Shown: positions 1 through 5,578 of the stretch, piece after piece
Layout: every line of letters starts with the position of its first letter
Position numbering within the stretch: position 1 is the stretch's first letter
From: Chlamydiota bacterium
GTDB taxonomy: Bacteria > Chlamydiota > Chlamydiia > Chlamydiales > SM23-39
NCBI GenBank assembly: GCA_027449725.1
Contig: DAIDLB010000110.1
Location: forward strand, 1 to 5,619
Direction of reading: 5' to 3'
Length of the DNA: 5,619 nucleotides
Notes under the pieces: generated by a model
What the model was told of the DNA's origin: nothing
Seen by the model: the letters and a program-made list of their open reading frames with translations, nothing else
Database searches by the model: none
Program-made: the position numbers and the translations under genes

Positions 1-6
1 GCTTTA

Positions 7-72
7 CAAAATTGACCCTCCTCACTCGCCTTGCACGGAGTGCAATGGTCTCGTTCGGTCGGGTCAATTTTG
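7..72. repeat. Palindromic element with nested inverted repeats
   Basis: CAAAATTGACCC (7-18) is matched by its exact reverse complement GGGTCAATTTTG (61-72). Inside lies a second perfect hairpin, TTGCAC (31-36), loop GGA, GTGCAA (40-45). The right arm can also pair partly with TGACCC at 84-89, so alternative folds are possible. Such a structure fits a small dispersed palindromic (REP- or MITE-like) element or a transcribed hairpin. The element lies just downstream, on the minus strand, of the broken end of an ABC-F gene, and probably extends to about position 120, where ABC-F similarity begins. With only one copy in view, its repeat nature is inferred; the inverted symmetry is directly visible. 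Confidence 0.6.
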
Positions 73-120
73 CTTTGCCTCGCTGACCCCAAATTCACAA
101 AACCTTCCTGCGCACGGTAT

Positions 121-248
121 AACTTTCCCGAGCCGTTCGGACCGATGACGCCGATCCTGTCGTTCGTTGAGATCCCGAACGACAGGTTTTTAAACAGCGG
201 CTCTGTCCCAAACGATTTGGAGAGGGATTGGCAGCTGAGATGGGAGTG
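121..248 (-). pseudogene. Truncated ABC-F family ATPase, N-terminal fragment
   Basis: Read on the minus strand, directly after the stop codon of the SET gene and in the same frame, about 42 codons resemble the start of an ABC-F ATPase of the Uup/EttA type. They include SCQSLSKSFGTEPLFKNLSF, then the ABC-F-like RIGVIGPNGSGK, a complete Walker A motif at 143-123. Intact ABC-F proteins are soluble tandem ATPases of about 500-650 residues, several of which act on ribosomes. Here similarity ends at the Walker A lysine; the expected ST-L-L continuation is replaced by unrelated codons leading into the palindromic element. No ATG, GTG or TTG lies in frame between the SET stop and the homologous part, so both the start and nearly all of the protein are missing. 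I interpret it as a relic of an ABC-F gene that once followed the SET gene. The family call is fairly secure, the subfamily is not. Confidence 0.72.
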
Positions 249-1604
249 TTATAGATTTGCGATCGACCGGGCGTAATCAAACGCTTCGTCGAGGCGCTCT
301 AAATCTCGGTTTTTCAGACCGGTTTCCGTCTGCACGAGTTTAAGCGCTACGGGCGACCGGTAAGCGTAAGTGAATTTCGAAATAAAATCGATTACCGTAA
401 ATGCCTGATCGGCTGTTTTCAAGGAAGTAGCGGAACGGATGCTTTTTAATAAAGAATTGATTGTAGATTTTGAAAAGTAGCGGATTATTTCTTCTTTTTC
501 CAGTTCAATATGTCCTCCCTTTTTGATGTTGTGGCGCTTGCCGTAATCGACCAGGATTTCCTGTCCGGGCTGAATGTCTTGCGTCGCAATAAGGACGGGT
601 TGATAAGGCAATCCTCGAACGCCGCGATCAGTATCCCTCAGCTCTATGAAAACGGAGTTTGGAAAGCCGTCGCTCGCCATTGCGACCGGGCTTCGGTATT
701 TGTCTCCATAAATCGGCATCGTCCCGAGCATCTTATATTCTGTGCTTTCGGGGTTCTTGCCATACACATTTTGTCCAAAACTCATGGAAAAGAACTCGCC
801 CCCATAATAACCGATCACGGCTCCTTTGGGAATGGGATCGTAGGCAAAGAGGCCGCATGAGGAGATCGCGTCGTTCTGCTTGATTTCCAGCCGCGGGGGT
901 GCTTGAACGAATGCTCTATGGCTTTCCATCAGATGCTGATTGAAGAGGGGATTTAGCTCATCGCCGGCAGATGCATCGCGGAAATTCCAGACATAGTCCG
1001 CCAGTACCTGGGGCGGCGCGACCGGAGAGTCTACAAGGGCGATTGTCGTTTTGAGGCAAACCGGGTCGATCTCGTGATGCGCCCGGATGGCGTCTTTCCG
1101 AAGTTTCCACTCAGCGGGATCTCTAAAAGGGGCCGTGTACCTCAAAAAGTCTTCGGCGGAGCCTCCGTCGTGAGTGCGAAGCTCTGTGTTTGCCCCAAGC
1201 GAATCGAGAAGTTTGAGTCCTGCGAGATTGCCCTGGAGCGCCATGTGATGGAACGGGGTAAAGCCGTGAACGTCTGTCGCATCGAGATGAGCGCCGCGGG
1301 AGGCCAAGAGGGAGACCGCATCCAGATTTTGGCTCATCGCGGCCAAATGGAGCGGCGAAATTTGGTAGTCTGTGAGGGTTTGGTTCAGTTCCGGACAGCT
1401 GTCGCGAAGAGATGGCGCCGATCCGAAGCAGGCAGAAAGGGTGCGGCTGAAGATCGATTGCGGAGAGCAGCAGCTTTGAATTCCCTCCGCGATCGCCTCA
1501 ATCGATTTGTTCATGAAGAGCGCCAGAGCGAGATCGGGGCAGGAGGCGGCTTTAAAGTCGGATGTGTCGAGACTGTGATAGACGACGGGAGGCAAAGGAT
1601 TCAT
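249..1604 (-). CDS. Ankyrin-repeat and SET-domain protein, putative lysine methyltransferase
   Basis: This 451-residue protein has two recognisable parts. Residues about 80-145 form two ankyrin repeats (SPLHLAAMSQNLDAVSLLASRGA, abbreviated here as SPLHLAA...LLASRGA, then GFTPFHHMALQGNL...LLDSLGAN). Residues about 235-357 form a SET domain: GLFAYDPIPKGAVIGYYGGE (251-270) is the N-terminal SET motif, DGFPNS (312-317) the central PN motif, and IQPGQEILVDYG (344-355) the C-terminal motif with the likely catalytic Tyr354. SET enzymes transfer methyl groups from S-adenosylmethionine to lysines, and ankyrin repeats usually bind proteins. The NH of the usual NHSCxPN motif is replaced by Ala-Ser. Residues 358-451 are probably helical and not recognised. 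No signal peptide or membrane segment is seen. SET proteins are known effectors in Chlamydia (NUE) and Legionella (RomA/LegAS4, which also has ankyrin repeats), so methylation of host chromatin is possible; a bacterial histone-like protein is an alternative target. A GGTGG a few bases before the ATG supports this start. Confidence 0.85.
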   Translation of the reverse strand: MNPLPPVVYHSLDTSDFKAASCPDLALALFMNKSIEAIAEGIQSCCSPQSIFSRTLSACFGSAPSLRDSCPELNQTLTDYQISPLHLAAMSQNLDAVSLLASRGAHLDATDVHGFTPFHHMALQGNLAGLKLLDSLGANTELRTHDGGSAEDFLRYTAPFRDPAEWKLRKDAIRAHHEIDPVCLKTTIALVDSPVAPPQVLADYVWNFRDASAGDELNPLFNQHLMESHRAFVQAPPRLEIKQNDAISSCGLFAYDPIPKGAVIGYYGGEFFSMSFGQNVYGKNPESTEYKMLGTMPIYGDKYRSPVAMASDGFPNSVFIELRDTDRGVRGLPYQPVLIATQDIQPGQEILVDYGKRHNIKKGGHIELEKEEIIRYFSKSTINSLLKSIRSATSLKTADQAFTVIDFISKFTYAYRSPVALKLVQTETGLKNRDLERLDEAFDYARSIANL

Positions 1605-1610
1605 AAAACC

Positions 1611-1623
1611 ACCAAATTTTGGT
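1611..1623. promoter_or_regulatory. Palindrome next to the SET gene start
   Basis: ACCAAATTTTGGT is a perfect 6+1+6 inverted repeat lying 7 bases upstream of the SET gene ATG. On the minus strand its downstream half, TTTGGT, overlaps the probable ribosome binding site GGTGG. It could be an operator or an RNA element that limits access to the ribosome binding site. The stem is AT-rich with a single-base centre, so folding as RNA would be weak and a DNA-binding site is more plausible. The symmetry is visible; the role is inferred. Confidence 0.3.
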
Positions 1624-1654
1624 TGAAAATGCGTCAGAGTTTAGCAAGCAGAGT

Positions 1655-1670
1655 AGATTGAGGACAATCT
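1655..1670. promoter_or_regulatory. Inverted repeat in the divergent intergenic region
   Basis: AGATTGAGGACAATCT is a perfect 6-base inverted repeat with a 4-base centre (AGGA). It lies 50 bases upstream of the SET gene start and 73 bases upstream of the 104-residue gene start. That position would suit an operator shared by divergent promoters. On the minus strand a poor -35-like TTGTCC overlaps it, with TAAACT 18 bases downstream as a weak -10; I do not call that a promoter with any confidence. Confidence 0.3.
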
Positions 1671-1689
1671 TTTCGAAAAAAATTGCATG

Positions 1690-1728
1690 AATAGACGCTT
1701 TTCGAGTAGCCTCTACCGTCTATTTTTT
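1690..1728 (+). promoter_or_regulatory. Leader hairpin with U-run, terminator- or attenuator-like
   Basis: AATAGACG (1690-1697) pairs perfectly with CGTCTATT (1717-1724), and inside it GTAG (1706-1709) pairs with CTAC (1713-1716) around a CCT loop, leaving an 8-base bulge on one side. The outer arm runs into six T residues (1723-1728). The AGGAGG ribosome binding site of the next gene starts at the following base. A hairpin followed by a U-run is the form of an intrinsic terminator, and its placement in the leader suggests attenuation or control of ribosome access. It could instead terminate a short upstream transcript. The outer stem is only moderately GC-rich, so terminator strength is uncertain. 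Confidence 0.45.
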
Positions 1729-1734
1729 AGGAGG
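1729..1734 (+). promoter_or_regulatory. Strong Shine-Dalgarno deciding the start of the 104-residue gene
   Basis: AGGAGG, a full match to the anti-Shine-Dalgarno core, lies 9 bases before the ATG at 1744. An upstream in-frame ATG at 1687 has only AT-rich sequence before it, and using it would mean translating through the leader hairpin. The start at 1744 is therefore preferred. Confidence 0.8.
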
Positions 1735-1743
1735 TTTTTTATC

Positions 1744-2058
1744 ATGGAGATTTTCCCAACGTTTGCAGCAGCGTATTCTCAATCGATGGGAATAGATCCC
1801 AAAATTGAGCAGCTCGTCGCCTGGTTGGACGAGGTCCTTTATCTTACGGAAACTGTGAGCAATGACAATTTAGCTGCCGTCCGCCGCCTTGCGGATACAG
1901 CGCCTAGAGGCTGCAATTCAATCGATCTTGGCGATCTTATGAGCAAGATCAAAGAAGCAACGGCGGATGACATGCCTGAGCTCCATGAATTGACGGAGAG
2001 AATATTGGAATTGCCAGAGTTGAAGCACGGAACTTCAAGAATTAGCGAATCATTTTAA
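1744..2058 (+). CDS. Small acidic helical protein, unknown function
   Basis: I do not recognise this family. The 104-residue product is strongly acidic: I count 19 Asp/Glu against 9 Lys/Arg. It has a single cysteine (in RGCNS) and looks mostly helical, with amphipathic stretches such as KIEQLVAWLDEVLYL and a Glu/Leu-rich C-terminal part (MPELHELTERILELPEL). There is no signal peptide or membrane segment, so it should be cytosolic. The start at 1744 is set by AGGAGG nine bases upstream; a 19-residue Arg/Phe-rich extension from 1687 is unlikely. Only 28 bases separate its stop from the next start on the same strand, so it is probably cotranscribed with the kinase-like gene. A small acidic helical protein encoded directly upstream of a large candidate secreted protein resembles the chaperone-effector arrangement of type III secretion systems, although 104 residues is short for such a chaperone. 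An inhibitor or binding partner of the kinase-like protein is equally possible. The partner role is inferred from context only. Confidence 0.75.
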   Translation: MEIFPTFAAAYSQSMGIDPKIEQLVAWLDEVLYLTETVSNDNLAAVRRLADTAPRGCNSIDLGDLMSKIKEATADDMPELHELTERILELPELKHGTSRISESF

Positions 2059-2086
2059 GTTTTTTTCAATCACATAACGAGGATCA

Positions 2087-3757
2087 ATGAGCGCGCCCAT
2101 ACAAAGGGATAGTAAAGTATTTATTTCAATCAATGAAGCCCTTAAGGCGTCGTCGAGGCTGGGACGCTTGATCACTCTTGAAAATGAGTTGTCCGGAGGA
2201 ATAGGCGCTGAAAAAAAGCGGCCCGGATATATCGATAAGCTCGAATCGACGTGGAATTCGTTTGTGCAGGACCAGCGGATTTCATTTAGTCAGGCGCAAA
2301 AGAATTTGAAGGATTGTTTTTCAAAATGTTGCAGATCGCCTATCCAAAGAACTCTGCCGAGGGCCGTGTCAGACCAAATGGTTTCATGGATCGAGATGGC
2401 CCGATCGATGCAGGAGTTGAATTGGATCCGCGATTCCATTCTAAAGGATTGCCGAACATTAAGGATCGAATCGGCTCCTGCGAGCAAGTCGTCTGTGGGA
2501 AAATTCGGTCCGACGCTGCTCGTGGGATATCCCAATCCGGGACAGCAGCAAAACTCGTGGGTGGCTTACGTTTTAAAATGGACGGACCAAAGAGAGACCG
2601 CCGGGTATATGGTTTATGAAGCATTTCTCTCGGCAATGAGACAGCCTCATTTCTCGATTCCTGAAAATATCTGGTACGATTTTCAGCGCAACCGTTCTAT
2701 GGATTCGATTGGATTGCTGAAAAGACTGGATGCAATGATTGCTGAAGAATTGGACGGTTCATCGGCGCCTATTCCGCCTCTGTTGGATTCTTTTTTTAAG
2801 GTATATCGAAATACACCAAAGAATCGGGATGAAATCCAAACACCCCTCGAGCAAAAATTGCATGAAGCCGATCCGGCCGAATTTAGGTACGGCGACCTGA
2901 GCGAGGAAGAAGTGGAAGAACTTCGCAGTCTGATTGCGAGAGAATTAAAAAGATCATTTCACTTGATCCCGTCTTCGTTGGACCCTTCCATCAAAATCCA
3001 TGGGAGACAGCTGCTTGTTTTGGAGAGGTTGAACGGGGAAAATCTGGGTGAATTTGCCAGATTTAAATACAAGGACATGGACATCGAGCAAAAACAGCAT
3101 CTGTTCCGCCTGTTTGGAGAAATCGCAGTTCTCGATTTGCTTTTGGGAAATACGGACCGTTTGCTCCAGCTCTCCAGCGCCGAGGATTCTCTGCTTGCAA
3201 TCGACTCTGAAGGATCGAACCTGGGCAATCTGATGTTTGCCAGAAACAAAGAGGGGCTCCATTCGGTATATCCTATTGACAATGCAGTAGACGAAGAGTT
3301 TATCAAGAGTCCGGTCAAACGGGAGGCGTATTTAAACTTTCTTGGGTCGGTATTTGGAAGAGAGGGGTTTGAAAAAGGTCTTGCTTCGGCGATTTTGGTG
3401 AGTTTGCGCAATGGATTTTACTGTTATCCGAGCGACCTGAGCAAAAGTGTCGCCAAAGGGGAGCATTTTTCCGTCAAAACGGTTGCGAAGGAACTGGAGG
3501 AGATCATGGGGCTGAAGTGCGCTCAATGTATGCAAGGCAAACAGTGCATCAAAGGGGAGTGCACCGAGGGAGATTTAGACAGGCTGTTTGTCTGCGAAGC
3601 TTTGGAAGAGGGAATAGCGGAGATGACGGTCCAGTTAAAAGAGCTTGCGCCTCTCTGGCAGAGCGGACGCGCCGAGTTTTTCAAGGCGCAACTGCATGAA
3701 ATCTATCCCGAATATCTTCAGGCGCTGGAAGAGCGGATTGCCGTTTTTGACGGCTAA
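2087..3757 (+). CDS. Kinase-like protein resembling actin-fragmin kinase, with C-terminal cysteine cluster
   Basis: This 556-residue protein seems to contain an atypical protein kinase-like fold in residues about 140-400. WVAYVLKW holds a candidate ATP-binding Lys164, and YEAFLSAM a candidate Glu178. LLVLERLNGENLGEF (309-323) resembles the hinge segment. GEIAVLDLLLGNTDRL (344-359) matches the D..l.gN.DR signature of actin-fragmin kinase and HipA/PI4K-like kinases. NLGNLMF (378-384, Asn381) and YPIDNAVD (395-402, Asp398) look like the metal-binding residues; Asp373 in AIDSEG is an alternative. Residues 1-135 are helical, with a Ser-rich N-terminus lacking a classical signal peptide, compatible with type III secretion. 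Residues 478-492 hold C-x2-C-x5-C-x4-C, a possible zinc site, followed by a helical tail. GAGG lies 4 bases before the ATG. It follows the 104-residue gene and probably shares its operon. The kinase assignment comes from motifs alone; an inactive pseudokinase or a lipid kinase-like enzyme remains possible. Confidence 0.7.
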   Translation: MSAPIQRDSKVFISINEALKASSRLGRLITLENELSGGIGAEKKRPGYIDKLESTWNSFVQDQRISFSQAQKNLKDCFSKCCRSPIQRTLPRAVSDQMVSWIEMARSMQELNWIRDSILKDCRTLRIESAPASKSSVGKFGPTLLVGYPNPGQQQNSWVAYVLKWTDQRETAGYMVYEAFLSAMRQPHFSIPENIWYDFQRNRSMDSIGLLKRLDAMIAEELDGSSAPIPPLLDSFFKVYRNTPKNRDEIQTPLEQKLHEADPAEFRYGDLSEEEVEELRSLIARELKRSFHLIPSSLDPSIKIHGRQLLVLERLNGENLGEFARFKYKDMDIEQKQHLFRLFGEIAVLDLLLGNTDRLLQLSSAEDSLLAIDSEGSNLGNLMFARNKEGLHSVYPIDNAVDEEFIKSPVKREAYLNFLGSVFGREGFEKGLASAILVSLRNGFYCYPSDLSKSVAKGEHFSVKTVAKELEEIMGLKCAQCMQGKQCIKGECTEGDLDRLFVCEALEEGIAEMTVQLKELAPLWQSGRAEFFKAQLHEIYPEYLQALEERIAVFDG

Positions 3758-4041
3758 GAGACTGGAGGGGTGAAGCCGAGATCTTCGATCAGCCTGTCTG
3801 CCGACCTCCGGATCTCTTCATTGACCCGGTGCCAGGGATCATAGCTCGCCTGAAACTGCACCGATTCAGCAAAAATCAGAACATCTTGCTGGATCGGGTC
3901 TTCCAGAAAAAGCGACCGGCTTTTCACCTCTTCGATCAAGAGGTCCGCAGCCGAGCGCTGCCCGGTATGCAGGCAATGAAGAATTTCTCCAATCTTTTCT
4001 GCGATCTCGAGTTTAGATTTAATCGGGAGTTGTTTTTTCAT
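3754..4041 (-). CDS. Small conserved-looking hypothetical protein, 95 residues
   Basis: I do not recognise this protein. It begins MKKQLPIKSKLEIAEKIG and appears almost entirely helical, with a DPWHRVNEEIRRSADRLIED segment near the end and a short GFTPPVS tail. It has one cysteine and no signal peptide or membrane segment, so it is likely cytosolic. Two ATGs are in frame, at 4053 and 4041. I choose 4041 because GAGGAA lies 4 bases upstream of it and a TATAAT box at 4067-4062 would place the transcript start near 4055, too close to the first ATG. Its TAG stop overlaps the TAA stop of the kinase-like gene by four bases, tail to tail. It is divergent from sufB and shares the promoter spacer with it, but nothing in the sequence ties it to iron-sulfur assembly. 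The promoter, ribosome binding site and non-shadow position support a real gene. Confidence 0.65.
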   Translation of the reverse strand: MKKQLPIKSKLEIAEKIGEILHCLHTGQRSAADLLIEEVKSRSLFLEDPIQQDVLIFAESVQFQASYDPWHRVNEEIRRSADRLIEDLGFTPPVS

Positions 4042-4061
4042 ATAATTCCTCATTTAATTTT

Positions 4062-4067
4062 ATTATA
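4062..4067 (-). promoter_or_regulatory. -10 box of the 95-residue gene
   Basis: The minus strand reads TATAAT, a perfect -10 consensus, in an AT-rich stretch 20 bases upstream of the start codon at 4041. Transcription would begin near 4055 and give a leader of about 14 bases containing the ribosome binding site. No good -35 is found 16-19 bases upstream, so recognition would depend on the -10 and the AT-rich context. Confidence 0.45.
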
Positions 4068-4099
4068 GTTGAAATTGTTTTAATATTGCGAGCCTTCCG

Positions 4100-4128
4100 T
4101 TGACATTGCAGTGCTAATGAGTTACCAT
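4100..4128 (+). promoter_or_regulatory. Predicted sigma-70 type promoter of sufB
   Basis: TTGACA (4100-4105) is a perfect -35 box, followed after exactly 17 bases by TACCAT (4123-4128), a 4-of-6 match to the -10 box that keeps the key first TA and last T. The start of transcription would fall near 4135, only about five bases before the sufB ATG. No IscR- or Fur-type operator was recognised by eye. Confidence 0.55.
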
Positions 4129-4139
4129 TCTTTCCACTT

Positions 4140-5576
4140 ATGACAAGCGCCCAAGACTTTTCAAGAAAAGAGTATCCTTACGGCTTTATCACTCCCATTG
4201 AGTCGGATGTTTTTCCTAAAGGACTCAACGAGGATGTGATCCGCGCCATTTCAGCTAAAAAGGAGGAGCCGCAGTTCCTCTTGGACTTTCGGTTGAAGGC
4301 GTTTCGGAAGTGGCTGGAAATGAAAGAGCCCGCTTGGGCGAATATCAAGTATCCGTCGATTGACTATCAAGCGATTTCTTACTATGCCGAGCCGAAGACG
4401 AAGCCGAGGCTGGAGAGCCTTGACGAGGTCGATCCGGAGCTCTTGAAGACCTTTGAGAAGCTGGGCATCCCTCTGGATGAACAGAAGCGGCTGACGAATG
4501 TGGCGGTCGACCTGGTCTTCGATTCGGTTTCTTTGGGGACGACCTTCCAAAAAAAACTGGAAGAGGCCGGTGTCGTCCTCTGTTCGATCTCCGAGGCGGT
4601 CAAGCGCTATCCGGAGTTGGTGGAAAAGTACTTGGGATCGGTCGTCCCGATCGGCGACAACTTCTTTTCGGCCCTCAATTCAGCGGTTTTTAGCGATGGT
4701 TCATTTGTCTATGTGCCGAAAGGGGTCCGCTCTCCGATGGAGCTTTCCACTTACTTTAGGATCAACGAGAAAGAGACGGGGCAGTTCGAACGAACGCTGA
4801 TTATCGCGGAGGAAGGGTCTTACGTGAGCTATCTCGAAGGGTGCACGGCTCCCGCTTTCGATACGAACCAGCTCCACGCTGCTGTTGTCGAACTGGTTGC
4901 ATACGAAAAAGCCGAGATCAAGTACTCGACGGTGCAAAATTGGTATGCAGGCGATCCGAAGACAGGCAAGGGGGGCGTCTACAATTTTGTGACGAAGCGG
5001 GGCCTTTGCTCCGGAGCCCATTCGAAGATCTCGTGGACGCAGGTCGAGGCCGGAGCGGCGATCACCTGGAAGTATCCCGGGTGCATCTTGAAAGGCGATC
5101 ATTCGGTCGGCGAGTTTTATTCCGTAGCTTTGACGAACGGCAAGATGCAGGCCGACACCGGCACGAAAATGCTCCACATCGGAAAAAACACCCGCTCGAC
5201 CATTATCTCAAAGGGGATCTCGGCCGATGAATCGAGCAATAGCTACCGCGGTCAGGTCTTCATTTCTCCCAAGGCCAAGGGAGCGAGGAACTTCACGCAG
5301 TGCGATTCGATGCTGGTCGGCAACCGCTGCTCGGCCAACACGTTCCCCTATATCGACGGGGGCAACGAGTCGGCGGAAGTAGAGCATGAGGCGACGACCT
5401 CGCGCCTCAACGAAGAGCAGATCTTTTATCTGCAGACGAGAGGCATTTCGAAAGAAGATGCGATCAACCTGATCGTCAACGGCTTTTGCAAAGAGGTGAT
5501 CCGCGAGCTGCCGCTCGAATTTGCCGCCGAGGCGCAAAAGCTCCTCGCGCTGAAACTAGAAAACTCTGTGGGTTAA
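4140..5576 (+). CDS. sufB: Iron-sulfur cluster assembly scaffold protein SufB
   Basis: SufB forms the SufBC2D complex in the cytosol, where iron-sulfur clusters are built from sulfur delivered by SufS and passed to apoproteins. The 478-residue product is close to the usual length (about 480-495) and appears complete. Visible family blocks are [16 protein letters not shown] near the N-terminus, [20 protein letters not shown] (189-208), [15 protein letters not shown] (224-238), NFVTKRGLC (282-290), [20 protein letters not shown] (298-317) and the C-terminal core [20 protein letters not shown] (381-400). Cys397 aligns by eye with the essential Cys405 of E. coli SufB, and [10 protein letters not shown] (414-423) follows it. 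Start 4140 is firm: the frame has a stop at 4101-4103 and no other start codon between. There is no Shine-Dalgarno, and the predicted transcript start lies about five bases upstream. sufC follows after two bases, as in chlamydial suf clusters. No frameshift or missing key residue is seen. Confidence 0.97.
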   Translation: MTSAQDFSRKEYPYGFITPIESDVFPKGLNEDVIRAISAKKEEPQFLLDFRLKAFRKWLEMKEPAWANIKYPSIDYQAISYYAEPKTKPRLESLDEVDPELLKTFEKLGIPLDEQKRLTNVAVDLVFDSVSLGTTFQKKLEEAGVVLCSISEAVKRYPELVEKYLGSVVPIGDNFFSALNSAVFSDGSFVYVPKGVRSPMELSTYFRINEKETGQFERTLIIAEEGSYVSYLEGCTAPAFDTNQLHAAVVELVAYEKAEIKYSTVQNWYAGDPKTGKGGVYNFVTKRGLCSGAHSKISWTQVEAGAAITWKYPGCILKGDHSVGEFYSVALTNGKMQADTGTKMLHIGKNTRSTIISKGISADESSNSYRGQVFISPKAKGARNFTQCDSMLVGNRCSANTFPYIDGGNESAEVEHEATTSRLNEEQIFYLQTRGISKEDAINLIVNGFCKEVIRELPLEFAAEAQKLLALKLENSVG

Positions 5577-5578
5577 TT

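Noticed and set aside
95..280. Minus-strand open frame beginning MITPGRSQ
   Set aside because: It overlaps the SET gene end and runs in a different frame from the ABC-F similarity, with no motif of its own.
1074..1661. Plus-strand open frame of 195 codons opposite the SET gene
   Set aside because: It lies antisense to the ankyrin-SET gene, shows no recognisable domain and has a composition typical of a shadow frame, while the minus frame has clear ankyrin and SET motifs.
1687..1743. N-terminal extension of the acidic protein from the ATG at 1687
   Set aside because: No ribosome binding site precedes it, it reads through the leader hairpin, and the 1744 ATG has an AGGAGG at good spacing.
3128..3160. 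HipA toxin kinase assignment for the 556-residue protein, with the 104-residue protein as a HipB-like antitoxin
   Set aside because: The N.DR motif is shared with HipA-like folds, but the spacing and surrounding segments fit the actin-fragmin kinase type better, and the small protein shows no helix-turn-helix DNA-binding motif.
3751..3779. CGGCT...AGCCG pair as a terminator between the convergent genes
   Set aside because: The stem is only five bases with a loop of 19 and no U-run on either strand.
4042..4053. Start of the 95-residue gene at the upstream ATG (4053)
   Set aside because: The predicted transcript start is only about two bases upstream, and a GAGGAA is well placed for the ATG at 4041 instead.
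4701..5177. Minus-strand open frame of 158 codons inside sufB
   Set aside because: It is antisense to strongly conserved SufB coding sequence and has no recognisable motif.
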